Shown: piece after piece, positions 18,139 through 26,784 of the stretch
How positions within the stretch are numbered: the stretch's first letter is position 1
Layout of the letters: every line of letters begins with the position of its first letter
Assembly (NCBI RefSeq): GCF_023914155.1
Contig: NZ_JAMWYS010000024.1
Location: forward strand, 186,001 to 250,000
Length of the DNA: 64,000 nucleotides
Direction: 5' to 3'
Source: Solitalea agri
GTDB taxonomy: Bacteria; Bacteroidota; Bacteroidia; Sphingobacteriales; Sphingobacteriaceae
Notes under the pieces: generated by a model
The model's input: the letters and a program-made list of their open reading frames with translations, nothing else
Told to the model about the DNA's origin: nothing
The model's database searches: none
Position numbers and translations under genes: made by a program

Positions 18139-20019
18139 TCATTTAACAATCAGCACCGGTACATTCACTTTGTGACGTACAGTGTCTACTGTGGCCCCAA
18201 AGATAACATCTTTTAAGGCTTTATGTCCATGTGCACCCATTACTAAAAAGTCAATATCTTTTTCGTTTACAATCTGCGAAATCGACTTTGCCGGATTTCC
18301 GTATCCTATTTGGGCATTTACTTTATAACCATGATTAGTTATTTCGGCAACATATATATCAAGATTATCAGCATCGCTACGGGTTTCAAAATCGTTTATA
18401 TTCTTACCAAGGTATTGGGCACCAGCGGATTCAACAATGTGAATTAAGGTATACTCGGCATCCTTCCCACCCTGCACAAGGGCATTACGAATAGTATGCT
18501 TATCCATTTCCGAAAAATCCACCGTAACGGCTATATGTTTATACTTAATTATTTCAGGTTTACCAATTGAAATCGCTTGTCCATGAGGCACAAAGTCATC
18601 CTTAGCGCTTTTTCGCCGAACAAATGGTGCAAAGATCACGTAAATCAGCAAGCAACCAGTTAATATGGCTATAGGAATAACGAATAAATAGATATAAATC
18701 ACGTTTGAGCCAGCTACTTCTATCCAACCTCCAATTTCTTCTATCACTAATTTAACGTTTAATGAAATAATTAGGGCCGCACTTACCCATGCCAATATTT
18801 TAACCCAAGGTTTAATAGCGAAGCCATTCATTTGAGTTTTATCACTACAAAAATGAATAAGAGGAATTATGGCGAAACCCAACTGTAGGCTCAACACTAC
18901 CTGACTTAAGACCAATAGCTTACCCAATTGATCTTCTCCAAACCATAAAATGGTTATAAGAGCAGGAACAATAGCAATCAATCGAGTTATTAATCTTCTT
19001 AGCCATGGCCTGATACGGAGATTTAAATAACCTTCCATAATAATCTGACCGGCCAAGGTTCCGGTAATAGTTGAACTCTGTCCCGACGCAATTAGAGCAA
19101 TGGCAAACAAAGCCGGCGCTAATGAACCAAAAATGGAGTTTAAAAGTTGATGTGCATCTTCAATATCAGCCACTTCAAAATAACCGTTATTGTGAAATGC
19201 CGCAGCCGCTAAAATGAGAATGGATGCATTTACGAAAAAAGCCAGGTTAAGCGCTATGGTAGTATCAAAAAAATTGAACTTTAATGCTTCCTTTAAACTC
19301 TTATGCTCGTAAGCAATTTTACGGGTTTGTACCAATGAGGAGTGCAGGTATAAATTATGTGGCATTACTGTGGCTCCAATAATACCAATTGCAATATACA
19401 GGGCATCACCACTTAAAATTGATGGCTTAAAACCTTTGGCCACTTCATGAAAATCTGGGCTTGCAATAAAAACATCCACTAAAAATGACACACCGATAAT
19501 GAACACCATTGAAACGATGAACACTTCCATTGTCCGGATACCCTTGTTCATCAAGAAAAGAATGATCAATGTATCAAGCACTGTTATAGAAACACCCCAA
19601 ATCAATGGCAAGCCGAATAATAATTTTAACCCTATAGCCATTCCAATAACCTCGGCTAAATCGCAGGCAGCAATGGCTATTTCGGCTAAAACATATAGTG
19701 GAATATTAATATAGGATGGGTAGGTTTTTCTAGAGGCCTGTGCAAGATCAAGACCACGAACAATCCCTAATCGGGCGCTTAAGCTTTGCAGCAATAAGGC
19801 CATCAGGTTCGACATTAGTAAGACCCAGATTAGCTGATACCCAAATTTGCTCCCTCCGGCAATGTCGGTGGCCCAGTTTCCAGGATCCATATATCCTACA
19901 CTTACCAAATAAGCGGGCCCAATAAATGCAAAAAATCTTTTCCAGGCACTTTTATTTACAGGAATATTTACACTTGAATGAACCTCTCCTAACGAGCTTG
20001 TACTTTGAACTTCGGCCAT
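18139..20019 (-). CDS. mntH: Nramp-family Mn2+/Fe2+ transporter with C-terminal universal stress domain
   Basis: 626 residues. Residues about 25-450 are an Nramp/MntH transporter with 11 predicted membrane helices; the metal-site motifs are intact: DPGNWATDIAGG in TM1 and MPHNLYLHSSLVQTR in TM6, plus SGQSSTITGTLAGQ. Residues about 490-626 form a UspA domain (HIAVTVDFSEMDKHTIRNAL...) with the ATP-binding pattern GAHGHKALKDVIFGAT. Plain MntH is about 410-440 residues, so this is a transporter-Usp fusion. It is a proton-driven divalent metal importer of the inner membrane; the Usp part could sense nucleotide. It follows mntR by four bases. Confidence 0.93.
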   Translation of the reverse strand: MAEVQSTSSLGEVHSSVNIPVNKSAWKRFFAFIGPAYLVSVGYMDPGNWATDIAGGSKFGYQLIWVLLMSNLMALLLQSLSARLGIVRGLDLAQASRKTYPSYINIPLYVLAEIAIAACDLAEVIGMAIGLKLLFGLPLIWGVSITVLDTLIILFLMNKGIRTMEVFIVSMVFIIGVSFLVDVFIASPDFHEVAKGFKPSILSGDALYIAIGIIGATVMPHNLYLHSSLVQTRKIAYEHKSLKEALKFNFFDTTIALNLAFFVNASILILAAAAFHNNGYFEVADIEDAHQLLNSIFGSLAPALFAIALIASGQSSTITGTLAGQIIMEGYLNLRIRPWLRRLITRLIAIVPALITILWFGEDQLGKLLVLSQVVLSLQLGFAIIPLIHFCSDKTQMNGFAIKPWVKILAWVSAALIISLNVKLVIEEIGGWIEVAGSNVIYIYLFVIPIAILTGCLLIYVIFAPFVRRKSAKDDFVPHGQAISIGKPEIIKYKHIAVTVDFSEMDKHTIRNALVQGGKDAEYTLIHIVESAGAQYLGKNINDFETRSDADNLDIYVAEITNHGYKVNAQIGYGNPAKSISQIVNEKDIDFLVMGAHGHKALKDVIFGATVDTVRHKVNVPVLIVK

Positions 20020-20023
20020 AAAA

Positions 20024-20680
20024 TTATTTCGCTATCAGAATATTATTTGCTACCTCTTTACTAAGAAAAAGCACCCTGCCATCAGTAGTTGTAATAACCA
20101 CCGACTGATCATACTCGTTTTTTTCAGTTAAATAGACCGAAGTCCCCAATCCCAATTTTTGCTTTTCGAGGTATTGGAGAAACGTATTACTGTGATCACA
20201 TACGCCAGCCACTTTACCCGAGTCGCCTTCATTTAGTTTTAACAGTTTATAAAAGTTATTGGCTGAAAAAATTCCGTTCTTTGAAGGAATAGGATCACCA
20301 TGAGGGTCATACTTTGGGTATCCTAAAAACTCATCAAGGCGGTCAATTAATGCCGATGAATTTATATGTTCGAGTTCTTCGGCAATATCGTGCACCTCAT
20401 CCCACTTAAAATTGAGCTTATTTACCAAAAAGAATTCCCACAAGCGATGCTTTCGAATAATTTGAATGGCGATATCCTCTCCTTTTTTTGTCAAGCTAAC
20501 CCCCTGATATTTGGCATAGTTTACCAGCTTTTTATCGGCAAGCTTTTTAACCATATCTGTAACTGAAGCTGCTTTCGTATTCATTACCTCGGCAATGGCG
20601 TTAGTGGTAACATTTCCAACACTTTGCTCGGTAAGTTTATAGATGGCTTTCAGATAATTCTCTTCTGTAAATGAGTTCAT
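20024..20680 (-). CDS. mntR: DtxR/MntR-family metal-dependent regulator
   Basis: 218 residues with three parts as in IdeR/DtxR: an N-terminal winged helix-turn-helix (about 1-62, TTNAIAEVMNTKAASVTDMVKKLADKKLVNYAKYQGVSLT), a dimerisation/metal-binding region with EEL EHINSSALIDRLDEFLG and HDIAEELEH ligands, and a C-terminal FeoA/SH3-like domain (about 145-215). It should repress the operon it leads (mntR-mntH) when Mn2+ or Fe2+ is plentiful. A DtxR-type palindrome and a -7 element precede it (20695-20725), consistent with autoregulation. The symbol is assigned from partnership with mntH; iron specificity is equally possible. Confidence 0.9.
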   Translation of the reverse strand: MNSFTEENYLKAIYKLTEQSVGNVTTNAIAEVMNTKAASVTDMVKKLADKKLVNYAKYQGVSLTKKGEDIAIQIIRKHRLWEFFLVNKLNFKWDEVHDIAEELEHINSSALIDRLDEFLGYPKYDPHGDPIPSKNGIFSANNFYKLLKLNEGDSGKVAGVCDHSNTFLQYLEKQKLGLGTSVYLTEKNEYDQSVVITTTDGRVLFLSKEVANNILIAK

Positions 20681-20694
20681 ATTAACAATTGAAC

Positions 20695-20702
20695 CAAATC
20701 TA
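20695..20702 (-). promoter_or_regulatory. mntR-mntH promoter -7 element
   Basis: The minus strand reads TAGATTTG, a full match to TAnnTTTG, 15 bases upstream of the mntR ATG. The spacer immediately upstream is occupied by the operator at 20707-20725. Confidence 0.6.
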
Positions 20703-20706
20703 ATAT

Positions 20707-20725
20707 TTTTTTTAGACTAACCTAA
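20707..20725 (-). promoter_or_regulatory. Candidate DtxR/MntR operator
   Basis: Plus-strand TTTTTTTAGACTAACCTAA contains the inverted repeat TTAG-N6-CTAA (20712-20725) and its right half CTAACCTAA is identical to the half-site of the classic DtxR/IdeR box; I count 15 of 19 positions matching TTAGGTTAGGCTAACCTAA. It lies between the -7 and the expected -33 positions of the mntR promoter, where a repressor would block polymerase. Confidence 0.55.
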
Positions 20726-20756
20726 AATATCCAAAAAATATTTCGGCAGAATATTG

Positions 20757-20784
20757 TTTGGTGGCGAATAAATTCGCTACTTTG
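20757..20784 (+). promoter_or_regulatory. Candidate lrp-family gene promoter
   Basis: TTTG at 20757-20760, a 17-base spacer, and TACTTTG at 20778-20784 (a one-base-shorter variant of TAnnTTTG), 16 bases before the ATG at 20801. Confidence 0.45.
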
Positions 20785-20800
20785 CAACAAATAAAAAACA

Positions 20801-21271
20801 ATGAACGGACATCATCTCGATAAAATAGACCTGCACATTATCAAATTATTACAAAAAGACGGACGTATTACCAATCTTCAATTGTCGAATGAAATTGGAT
20901 TATCACCGGCTCCAACTTTAGAGCGTGTTCGTAAGCTCGAAAATCAGGGATATATTAAAAGTTATCATGCAGCAGTTGATGAAGAATCGCTTGGTTTTTC
21001 AGTTAAATGCTTCATTCAAATTACTATCAACTTAAACATTCCTGACTCACGGAATAAATTCATCAATAAGATCAATGAAATCGACGAGGTAGTAGAATGT
21101 CACCACGTAACCGGTTCCTCAGATTTTGTTGTAAAACTTGTAGCAAAAGATATGAAAAGCTACGAAAGCATTATTTTGGAGAAATTGAGTAAAATTGAAG
21201 AGATTGGTCACCAAAGTACTATGATGATTCTTTCTAGTAATATTAAACCGTCGCTTCCAATTCTTATTTAG
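20801..21271 (+). CDS. Lrp/AsnC-family transcriptional regulator
   Basis: 156 residues, standard for the family. An N-terminal helix-turn-helix (about 5-60, LDKIDLHIIKLLQKDGRITNLQLSNEIGLSPAPTLERVRKLENQGYI) is followed by a RAM/AsnC ligand-binding domain (about 65-150) with VVECHHVTGSSDFVVKLVAKDMKSYE. Such regulators bind amino acids and form octamers on DNA. It is divergent from mntR and convergent with ung, overlapping ung by eight bases at the stop codons. The effector cannot be inferred from context. Confidence 0.93.
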   Translation: MNGHHLDKIDLHIIKLLQKDGRITNLQLSNEIGLSPAPTLERVRKLENQGYIKSYHAAVDEESLGFSVKCFIQITINLNIPDSRNKFINKINEIDEVVECHHVTGSSDFVVKLVAKDMKSYESIILEKLSKIEEIGHQSTMMILSSNIKPSLPILI

Positions 21272-21944
21272 AAGTAACTTGCCAGTTTACAGGCGCTAAG
21301 CCTTGTTGACTAAGCAATTCATTCGTTTTTGAAAAGTGTCTGCAGCCTAAAAATCCGTTATATGCCGAAAATGGTGATGGGTGGGCTGCAGTCAATATAA
21401 AATGATCCTTTTGATCTATTAAAGCCGTCTTAGCTTTTGCATAGTTTCCCCACAAAATAAATACTAATCCTTTCTTTTTCTCCGACAAGATTCTAATAAC
21501 TGTATCGGTAAATTGTTCCCAACCTCTATTTTGATGCGAACCCGCCTGATTTGCCCTAACTGTTAAGGTCGCATTCAGTAATAAAACTCCCTCATCGGCC
21601 CACTCTGTTAGTGAGCCATGGCCCGGTGTTTCCAATCCAAGGTCGGTTCCCAATTCCTTATAAATATTTTTGAGAGATGGAGGTACAGCCACACCCTTTT
21701 GAACTGAAAAACAAAGCCCATGAGCCTGTCCTGCCCCATGATAGGGGTCTTGCCCAATAATTACAACCTTTACTTTATCAAACGGTGTATGATTAAAAGC
21801 ATTAAAGATATCTGCTCTATTAGGATAAATCTCATAGCCTTTGCTCTCTTCTTCATGCAAAAAAGTCTTCAATTTGACCATGTATTCCTTTTCAAATTCA
21901 TCTTTTAATACCGAAAGCCACGAAGGTTCTAATTCTATTAACAT
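21264..21944 (-). CDS. ung: Uracil-DNA glycosylase
   Basis: 226 residues, family-1 UDG. The water-activating loop GQDPYHG has Asp66; the uracil-binding and leucine-intercalation motif HPSPFSAYNGFLGCRHF carries His188; LLLNATLTVRANQAGSH and WGNYAK are also conserved. It removes uracil from DNA to start base-excision repair. The ATG at 21944 gives the expected N-terminus. The last eight bases overlap the Lrp-family gene on the opposite strand. Confidence 0.97.
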   Translation of the reverse strand: MLIELEPSWLSVLKDEFEKEYMVKLKTFLHEEESKGYEIYPNRADIFNAFNHTPFDKVKVVIIGQDPYHGAGQAHGLCFSVQKGVAVPPSLKNIYKELGTDLGLETPGHGSLTEWADEGVLLLNATLTVRANQAGSHQNRGWEQFTDTVIRILSEKKKGLVFILWGNYAKAKTALIDQKDHFILTAAHPSPFSAYNGFLGCRHFSKTNELLSQQGLAPVNWQVTSK

Positions 21945-22103
21945 ACGTATTTAATTTGGCTGAAAGATACAAAAATCAGTTATTCTTCTCCTGCACCTGT
22001 ATTCTCTGAACGACTTTCGTAACTATCATGGGGATTTTGCGTATTAAGGATTATAAACTATTAGTCACGTTTAATAACCACAATTATAAACCATAGTCGA
22101 GAT

Positions 22104-22547
22104 ATGAAAAAAGGCCGCATTTTACTTATTGCTCTCTTAGGCTGCGTCAGCTTTTTGTTTTCTTCATGTAATAATGATGAAGAACCAGTTTTAACTTTTG
22201 ATGGCAGTTGGGTACTTCAAAGTGCAGATGTAAAAGTATTTAATGCCCAAAATGAGCTTACTAATCAGTTTAACATTCCGATTTCTCAATTTGCTGAAAA
22301 GAATAAAATGGAGATTCAGTTTAAGGGTGATAAGATAATTACCCAGGTAGATGATCAGGGAAATGCGATAATAACCACACTAACCTACCGAATTGATAAT
22401 AATAAAATATTGGTTAAAGCCAGCGCTGAAAGTTCAGAAAGTGTTTATGGGGAATACACCCTAACAGGGGAAAATTTAATAATAAAAGAAACAGAAAGTA
22501 GCGCAGACGGAAAAACAGAAACCCTACTCGTTTATAAACATAAATAA
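22104..22547 (+). CDS. Lipocalin-like lipoprotein
   Basis: 147 residues with a lipoprotein signal (lipobox FSSC, Cys22) followed by acidic residues (NNDEE), which in Bacteroidota often accompanies surface export. The mature domain begins FDGSWVLQSADVKVF and continues as eight or so beta-strands with the GSW motif near the start and YGEYTLTGENLIIKE later, the pattern of small lipocalin-like domain proteins. Ligand unknown. Monocistronic; ends at a strong terminator shared with lysS. Confidence 0.75.
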   Translation: MKKGRILLIALLGCVSFLFSSCNNDEEPVLTFDGSWVLQSADVKVFNAQNELTNQFNIPISQFAEKNKMEIQFKGDKIITQVDDQGNAIITTLTYRIDNNKILVKASAESSESVYGEYTLTGENLIIKETESSADGKTETLLVYKHK

Positions 22548-22580
22548 CATTACATCAATCGATAGCCAGTTAATACACAA

Positions 22581-22614
22581 AAGCGCCCCGAAAATCTTCG
22601 GGGCGCTTCTTTTT
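22581..22614. terminator. Bidirectional terminator between lipoprotein gene and lysS
   Basis: A perfect 12-bp stem AAGCGCCCCGAA/TTCGGGGCGCTT (22581-22592 with 22597-22608), four-base loop, T-rich on the right. It lies between convergent genes. Confidence 0.9.
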
Positions 22615-22633
22615 ATTATGTCGTAGCTATTAT

Positions 22634-24346
22634 TTATACAAACCAGTTCTTCACTTCTTCTAGCGAAGGATTTTTAATATCCAGCTTCATTTTCTTTTTC
22701 AAGCCGCCCATATCATTAAACACCTTATTTGGATTCGCAGCTTTAAAATCTTCAGTGGTATTGAAGCCCATTTTACGGATCACCTGTACCCATTCTGAAG
22801 GAACTCCTAGTGCTACAAAATCCTCGTCGGTACTTGCCGAAACTTTCTTTTCAGGACGCATTTGAGGGAAGAATAACACCTCCTGAATCGTGCTTTGGTT
22901 AGTCATTAACATTGTTAAACGATCAATACCAATACCCAAACCCGCTGTTGGCGGCATACCATATTCTAGTGAACGTAAAAAGTCCTCATCCATAGCCATT
23001 GCTTCATCATCTCCACGAGCAGCCAATTTCAGTTGCTCTTCGAAACGCTCACGCTGATCAATCGGGTCGTTCAACTCCGAGTAAGCATTGGCAATTTCTT
23101 TACCGTTTACAAACAGCTCAAAACGCTCTACTAAGCCTTCTTCTGTACGGTGCTTTTTAGCCAATGGAGTCATTTCAATTGGATAATCGGTAATAAAGGT
23201 AGGCTGGATCAATAAGTGTTCAACCTTTTCGCCAAAAATCGCATCCACTAATTTGCCCTTACCCATCGTATCATCTATCTCAATGCTCAATTTATGACAC
23301 ACTTCGCGTAATTGAGTTTCGTCCATTTTCGAAACATCAATACCAGTATATTTTTCAATTGAGCCATACATTGATAAACGTTCGTATGGCCCTTTAAAAT
23401 CAATTTCATTACCCCAAGCCTGAACCTTTGTAGTTCCATGCAATGAAAGGGCAACTTTTTCGATCACCTCTTCGGTCATAGTCATCATCCATTTGTAGTC
23501 TTTGTAAGCTACATAGATCTCCATTGAAGTGAACTCTGGGTTGTGAGTACGGTCCATACCTTCGTTACGGAACATTTTACCGAACTCATAAACACCGTCA
23601 AAACCCGCCACAATTAAGCGTTTTAAATACAACTCATTAGCGATACGCAAGAACAAAGGCATGTCGAGTGTATTATGATGTGTATTAAACGGACGAGCCG
23701 CTGCCCCTCCATGAACCGCCTGCAAAATCGGGGTTTCCACTTCTAACCAGCCATGCGAATCAAAATACTGACGCATAGTGCTGATTAGTCTTGAACGGGT
23801 GATAAAAATATTTTTAAACTCCGGGTTAACTGTTAAATCAACATAGCGCTGGCGATAACGCATTTCCGGATCAGTAAAGCCATCATAAACATGTCCTTCT
23901 TCATCGCGTTTAACCACCGGAAGTGGTTTTAACGATTTGCTCAAAACTGTTAAGGAGCTAACATGTACCGAAATTTCACCGGTTTTAGTTAAGAAAGCAT
24001 ATCCATTTACACCAATAAAATCACCGATATCCAGGATCTTTTTAAATACCGTATTGTAAAGGGTTTTATCCTCACCAGGAGCAATTTCATCACGAGCAAT
24101 ATATACCTGAATACGACCCGATGCATCTTGCAACTCGGCGAATGAGGCGCTACCCATAATACGTTTACTCATGATACGACCGGCAAGTGATACCGACTGA
24201 AATTCAGTACTGCCTTCCTTAAAATTATCTTTTATCTGTTTTGCATGAGCGTTGACTTCAAATAATTCAGCAGGATAGGGATTGATGCCCAATTGGCGCA
24301 GTTCTTTCAACCCTTCACGGCGTTGAATTTCTTGTTCGTTTAGCAT
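22634..24346 (-). CDS. lysS: Lysyl-tRNA synthetase, class II
   Basis: 570 residues. An OB-fold anticodon-binding domain (about 50-160, [23 protein letters not shown]) precedes the class II catalytic core with motif 1 ([14 protein letters not shown]), motif 2 ([20 protein letters not shown]) and motif 3 ([13 protein letters not shown]). The last ~60 residues ([14 protein letters not shown] onwards) form a helical extension beyond the ~505-residue enterobacterial enzyme; similar tails occur in Bacteroidota. It charges tRNA-Lys. A -7 element TATATTTG lies on the minus strand at 24381-24388. Confidence 0.97.
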   Translation of the reverse strand: MLNEQEIQRREGLKELRQLGINPYPAELFEVNAHAKQIKDNFKEGSTEFQSVSLAGRIMSKRIMGSASFAELQDASGRIQVYIARDEIAPGEDKTLYNTVFKKILDIGDFIGVNGYAFLTKTGEISVHVSSLTVLSKSLKPLPVVKRDEEGHVYDGFTDPEMRYRQRYVDLTVNPEFKNIFITRSRLISTMRQYFDSHGWLEVETPILQAVHGGAAARPFNTHHNTLDMPLFLRIANELYLKRLIVAGFDGVYEFGKMFRNEGMDRTHNPEFTSMEIYVAYKDYKWMMTMTEEVIEKVALSLHGTTKVQAWGNEIDFKGPYERLSMYGSIEKYTGIDVSKMDETQLREVCHKLSIEIDDTMGKGKLVDAIFGEKVEHLLIQPTFITDYPIEMTPLAKKHRTEEGLVERFELFVNGKEIANAYSELNDPIDQRERFEEQLKLAARGDDEAMAMDEDFLRSLEYGMPPTAGLGIGIDRLTMLMTNQSTIQEVLFFPQMRPEKKVSASTDEDFVALGVPSEWVQVIRKMGFNTTEDFKAANPNKVFNDMGGLKKKMKLDIKNPSLEEVKNWFV

Positions 24347-24380
24347 GGTTCTTCTTCTTAACTTTTCTTAAAACGGAGTG

Positions 24381-24388
24381 CAAATATA
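24381..24388 (-). promoter_or_regulatory. lysS promoter -7 element
   Basis: Minus strand TATATTTG, full match to TAnnTTTG, 35 bases upstream of the lysS ATG. Confidence 0.5.
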
Positions 24389-24454
24389 GGAATTTGAATA
24401 TTAGGCAGAAAATAAGTCAAAAATGAATATTTTTAGCGGACAACCCTATTCCAT

Positions 24455-26413
24455 ATGACTAGAAAAATTTTGCTTTTCAACATACTGCTAATGGTAGGTT
24501 ATACATCTAAAGCTCAAGAGTATACCATTACTTCTCCTAATCAAAAGCTAAAACTTATAATAAACACCAACAAGCATTTAAGTTATAAAGTAGAGTTCAA
24601 TAACCAAACGGTCATTCAACCTTCCGAAATTTCACTTCAATTGGCTAATGGAAGAGTACTTGGCGATTCTCCAAAACTAGTAAAGAAGGATCAGCACAAG
24701 GTAAATAGTGAAATCAAGCCCCTATTTGGATATAATTCATCTTACACTAACAGTTATAATGAATTGCTACTTCATTTTAAGGGCGAATATACGCTTGCAA
24801 TTCGTGCCTACAATGAAGGAGTTGCTTACCAATTTATCACTTCTTTCAAACAACCAATTATAATTAACAAAGAGCAGTTTGAACTTAACGTGAATGGAGA
24901 TTATCCATTTACCGCTTTGGGAAGAAAAGATAAATGGCATGGCTATGAGACAAATTATACAACGCAGAATATTTCCGCAATCGATTCATTATATGCCTGC
25001 TTACCAAGTGTTATAAATTCAGGTAACAATGTTAAAATTGTTGTTTCGGAGGCCAATTTATATCATTACCCAGGGATGTATCTTTTGAAAAACAAGGAAA
25101 AACAGCATTCACTGATCGGCGAGTTTCCGAATTATCCACTCGATGTGCAACCAGGAGGTTATAGTATGTTCAACCTGAACGTTGTTAAATCGGCGGATTA
25201 CATTGCCAAAACCGAAGGTGCAAATAAGTTTCCATGGAGAATAATTACCATTACGGATGATGAAAAATCGTTATTGAACAACCCCATTGTTTACTTATTA
25301 GCAGAAGAGCCTAAAGCAGATTACTCCTGGGTAAAACCTGGTAAAGTGGCTTGGGACTGGTGGAATGCCAATACTTTGCAAGGAGTTGATTTTCAATCGG
25401 GCGTAAACACGGAAACCTATAAATATTTCATTGATTTTGCTGCCAGAAATGGGATAGAATATGTCAATCTGGATGAAGGATGGTCGGACCAATTTGATTT
25501 ATTAAAACTTTCTGATAAGATAAACATGATCGAAATAGTTGATTATGCAAAACAGAAAAATGTAAAACTCATTTTATGGATGGTTTGGCATACGCTGGAT
25601 AAACAATTGTCTGAAGCCTTGGATCAATTTCAGAAGTGGGACATTGCGGGTATCAAGGTTGATTTTATGGATCGGGACGACCAACCGGTAATGGAGTTTT
25701 ATGAACGCATAGCCAGTGAAGCCGCTAAAAGAAAACTGCTGGTAAATTTTCATGGTGCATGCAAACCAACAGGCTTGGAACGTAAATACCCGAATGTGAT
25801 CAATTATGAAGCGGTTTATGGATTAGAACAGAATAAGTGGGAAACGTTGAAACCCGGGCATGATACTCATTTACCTTTCTTAAGAAACTTTGCAGGCCCT
25901 ATGGATTATACTCCGGGAGCAACACGCAATGCCAGTATTTCAAACTTCCGACCTGTTTTTGAACGACCTATGAGCATGGGCACCCGATGCCATGAATTGG
26001 CTAAATTTGTTTGCTTTTATGCACCACTTCAAATGCTCGCCGACTCCCCTACCGACTATGAAAAGGAACCTGACATGTTGGATTTCTTGTCGAAAGTGCC
26101 GGTTGTTTGGGATGAAACCGTTCCTTTGAATGGTAAACTAGGTGAATATTTGGTCATTGCACGCAGAAAAGGCGATACCTGGTATCTTGCAGCCATGACG
26201 GATGAAAAAGAAAGAGACTTAACACTTCCAACCAGTTTTTTAAAAGATAAGCAATATTCAGCAACCTATTTTGAGGATGGTATTAACGCGGATCGTATTG
26301 GTACAGATTACAAGAAAAAAACAGCAATTTTAAAGGCAAACGAGCTTCAAAATCTATTCGTTAAAATGAAACCTGGTGGTGGATTTGTAGCGATTTTTAA
26401 GACAGAAAACTAA
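24455..26413 (+). CDS. Glycoside hydrolase family 97 protein
   Basis: 652 residues with a signal peptide (1-20, TSKA before QE). The N-terminal super-sandwich domain (YTITSPNQKLKLIINTN, YQFITSF) is followed by the GH97 catalytic barrel (about 285-560: VAWDWWNANTLQGVDF, YVNLDEGWSD, LILWMVWHTLDKQ) and a C-terminal all-beta domain. KVDFMDRDDQ with Asp403, and Glu452/Glu458 in YEAVYGLEQ, look like the nucleophile-type arrangement of retaining GH97 alpha-galactosidases rather than the glutamate set of inverting SusB enzymes. Ca2+-dependent periplasmic glycosidase; exact substrate unproven. No SusC/D pair is adjacent. Confidence 0.92.
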   Translation: MTRKILLFNILLMVGYTSKAQEYTITSPNQKLKLIINTNKHLSYKVEFNNQTVIQPSEISLQLANGRVLGDSPKLVKKDQHKVNSEIKPLFGYNSSYTNSYNELLLHFKGEYTLAIRAYNEGVAYQFITSFKQPIIINKEQFELNVNGDYPFTALGRKDKWHGYETNYTTQNISAIDSLYACLPSVINSGNNVKIVVSEANLYHYPGMYLLKNKEKQHSLIGEFPNYPLDVQPGGYSMFNLNVVKSADYIAKTEGANKFPWRIITITDDEKSLLNNPIVYLLAEEPKADYSWVKPGKVAWDWWNANTLQGVDFQSGVNTETYKYFIDFAARNGIEYVNLDEGWSDQFDLLKLSDKINMIEIVDYAKQKNVKLILWMVWHTLDKQLSEALDQFQKWDIAGIKVDFMDRDDQPVMEFYERIASEAAKRKLLVNFHGACKPTGLERKYPNVINYEAVYGLEQNKWETLKPGHDTHLPFLRNFAGPMDYTPGATRNASISNFRPVFERPMSMGTRCHELAKFVCFYAPLQMLADSPTDYEKEPDMLDFLSKVPVVWDETVPLNGKLGEYLVIARRKGDTWYLAAMTDEKERDLTLPTSFLKDKQYSATYFEDGINADRIGTDYKKKTAILKANELQNLFVKMKPGGGFVAIFKTEN

Positions 26414-26428
26414 ATTAACCAATTGTGT

Positions 26429-26740
26429 ATGGCAACTGAACGTAAATACAAAAGCTTTAGTGAGTTTTATCCTTTTTATTTAACTGAACATAAAAATACA
26501 ACCAGCAGGAGATTGCATTTTATAGGTACAGGATTGGTTATTTTAATTATACCTGCAGCTATGTTGTTTCATAAAGCTTGGTTTTTATTGCTGATACCAT
26601 TTGTTGGCTATGGTTTTGCATGGGTAGGACATTTCTTTTTTGAGAAGAATAAACCTGCTACTTTTCAATATCCTCTGTGGAGCTTAGGTAGTGACTTTAA
26701 ATTATTCTTTCAGATTCTTGCAGGCAAAGAAAAGCTATAA
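26429..26740 (+). CDS. DUF962 (Mpo1-like) membrane protein
   Basis: 103 residues from the ATG at 26429 (an in-frame TTG two codons earlier is disregarded). The family pattern is clear: SFSEFYPFYLTEHKNTTSRRLHFIGTGLVI, two membrane segments, then GYGFAWVGHFFFEKNKPATF with His in WVGH and a final YPLWSLGSDFKLF. Yeast Mpo1 is an Fe2+-dependent dioxygenase in 2-hydroxy fatty acid alpha-oxidation; His residues fit this but bacterial function is not settled. It follows the GH97 gene by 15 bases and is probably co-transcribed. Confidence 0.88.
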   Translation: MATERKYKSFSEFYPFYLTEHKNTTSRRLHFIGTGLVILIIPAAMLFHKAWFLLLIPFVGYGFAWVGHFFFEKNKPATFQYPLWSLGSDFKLFFQILAGKEKL

Positions 26741-26744
26741 AAAA

Positions 26745-26780
26745 AAGAGCCAAGGTTTACACTTTGGCTCTTGTTTTTTA
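26745..26780. terminator. Terminator after the GH97-DUF962 unit
   Basis: 9-bp perfect stem AAGAGCCAA/TTGGCTCTT (26745-26753 with 26764-26772) followed by TGTTTTTT; an A run on the left makes it usable from the opposite strand too. Confidence 0.85.
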
Positions 26781-26784
26781 TCGA

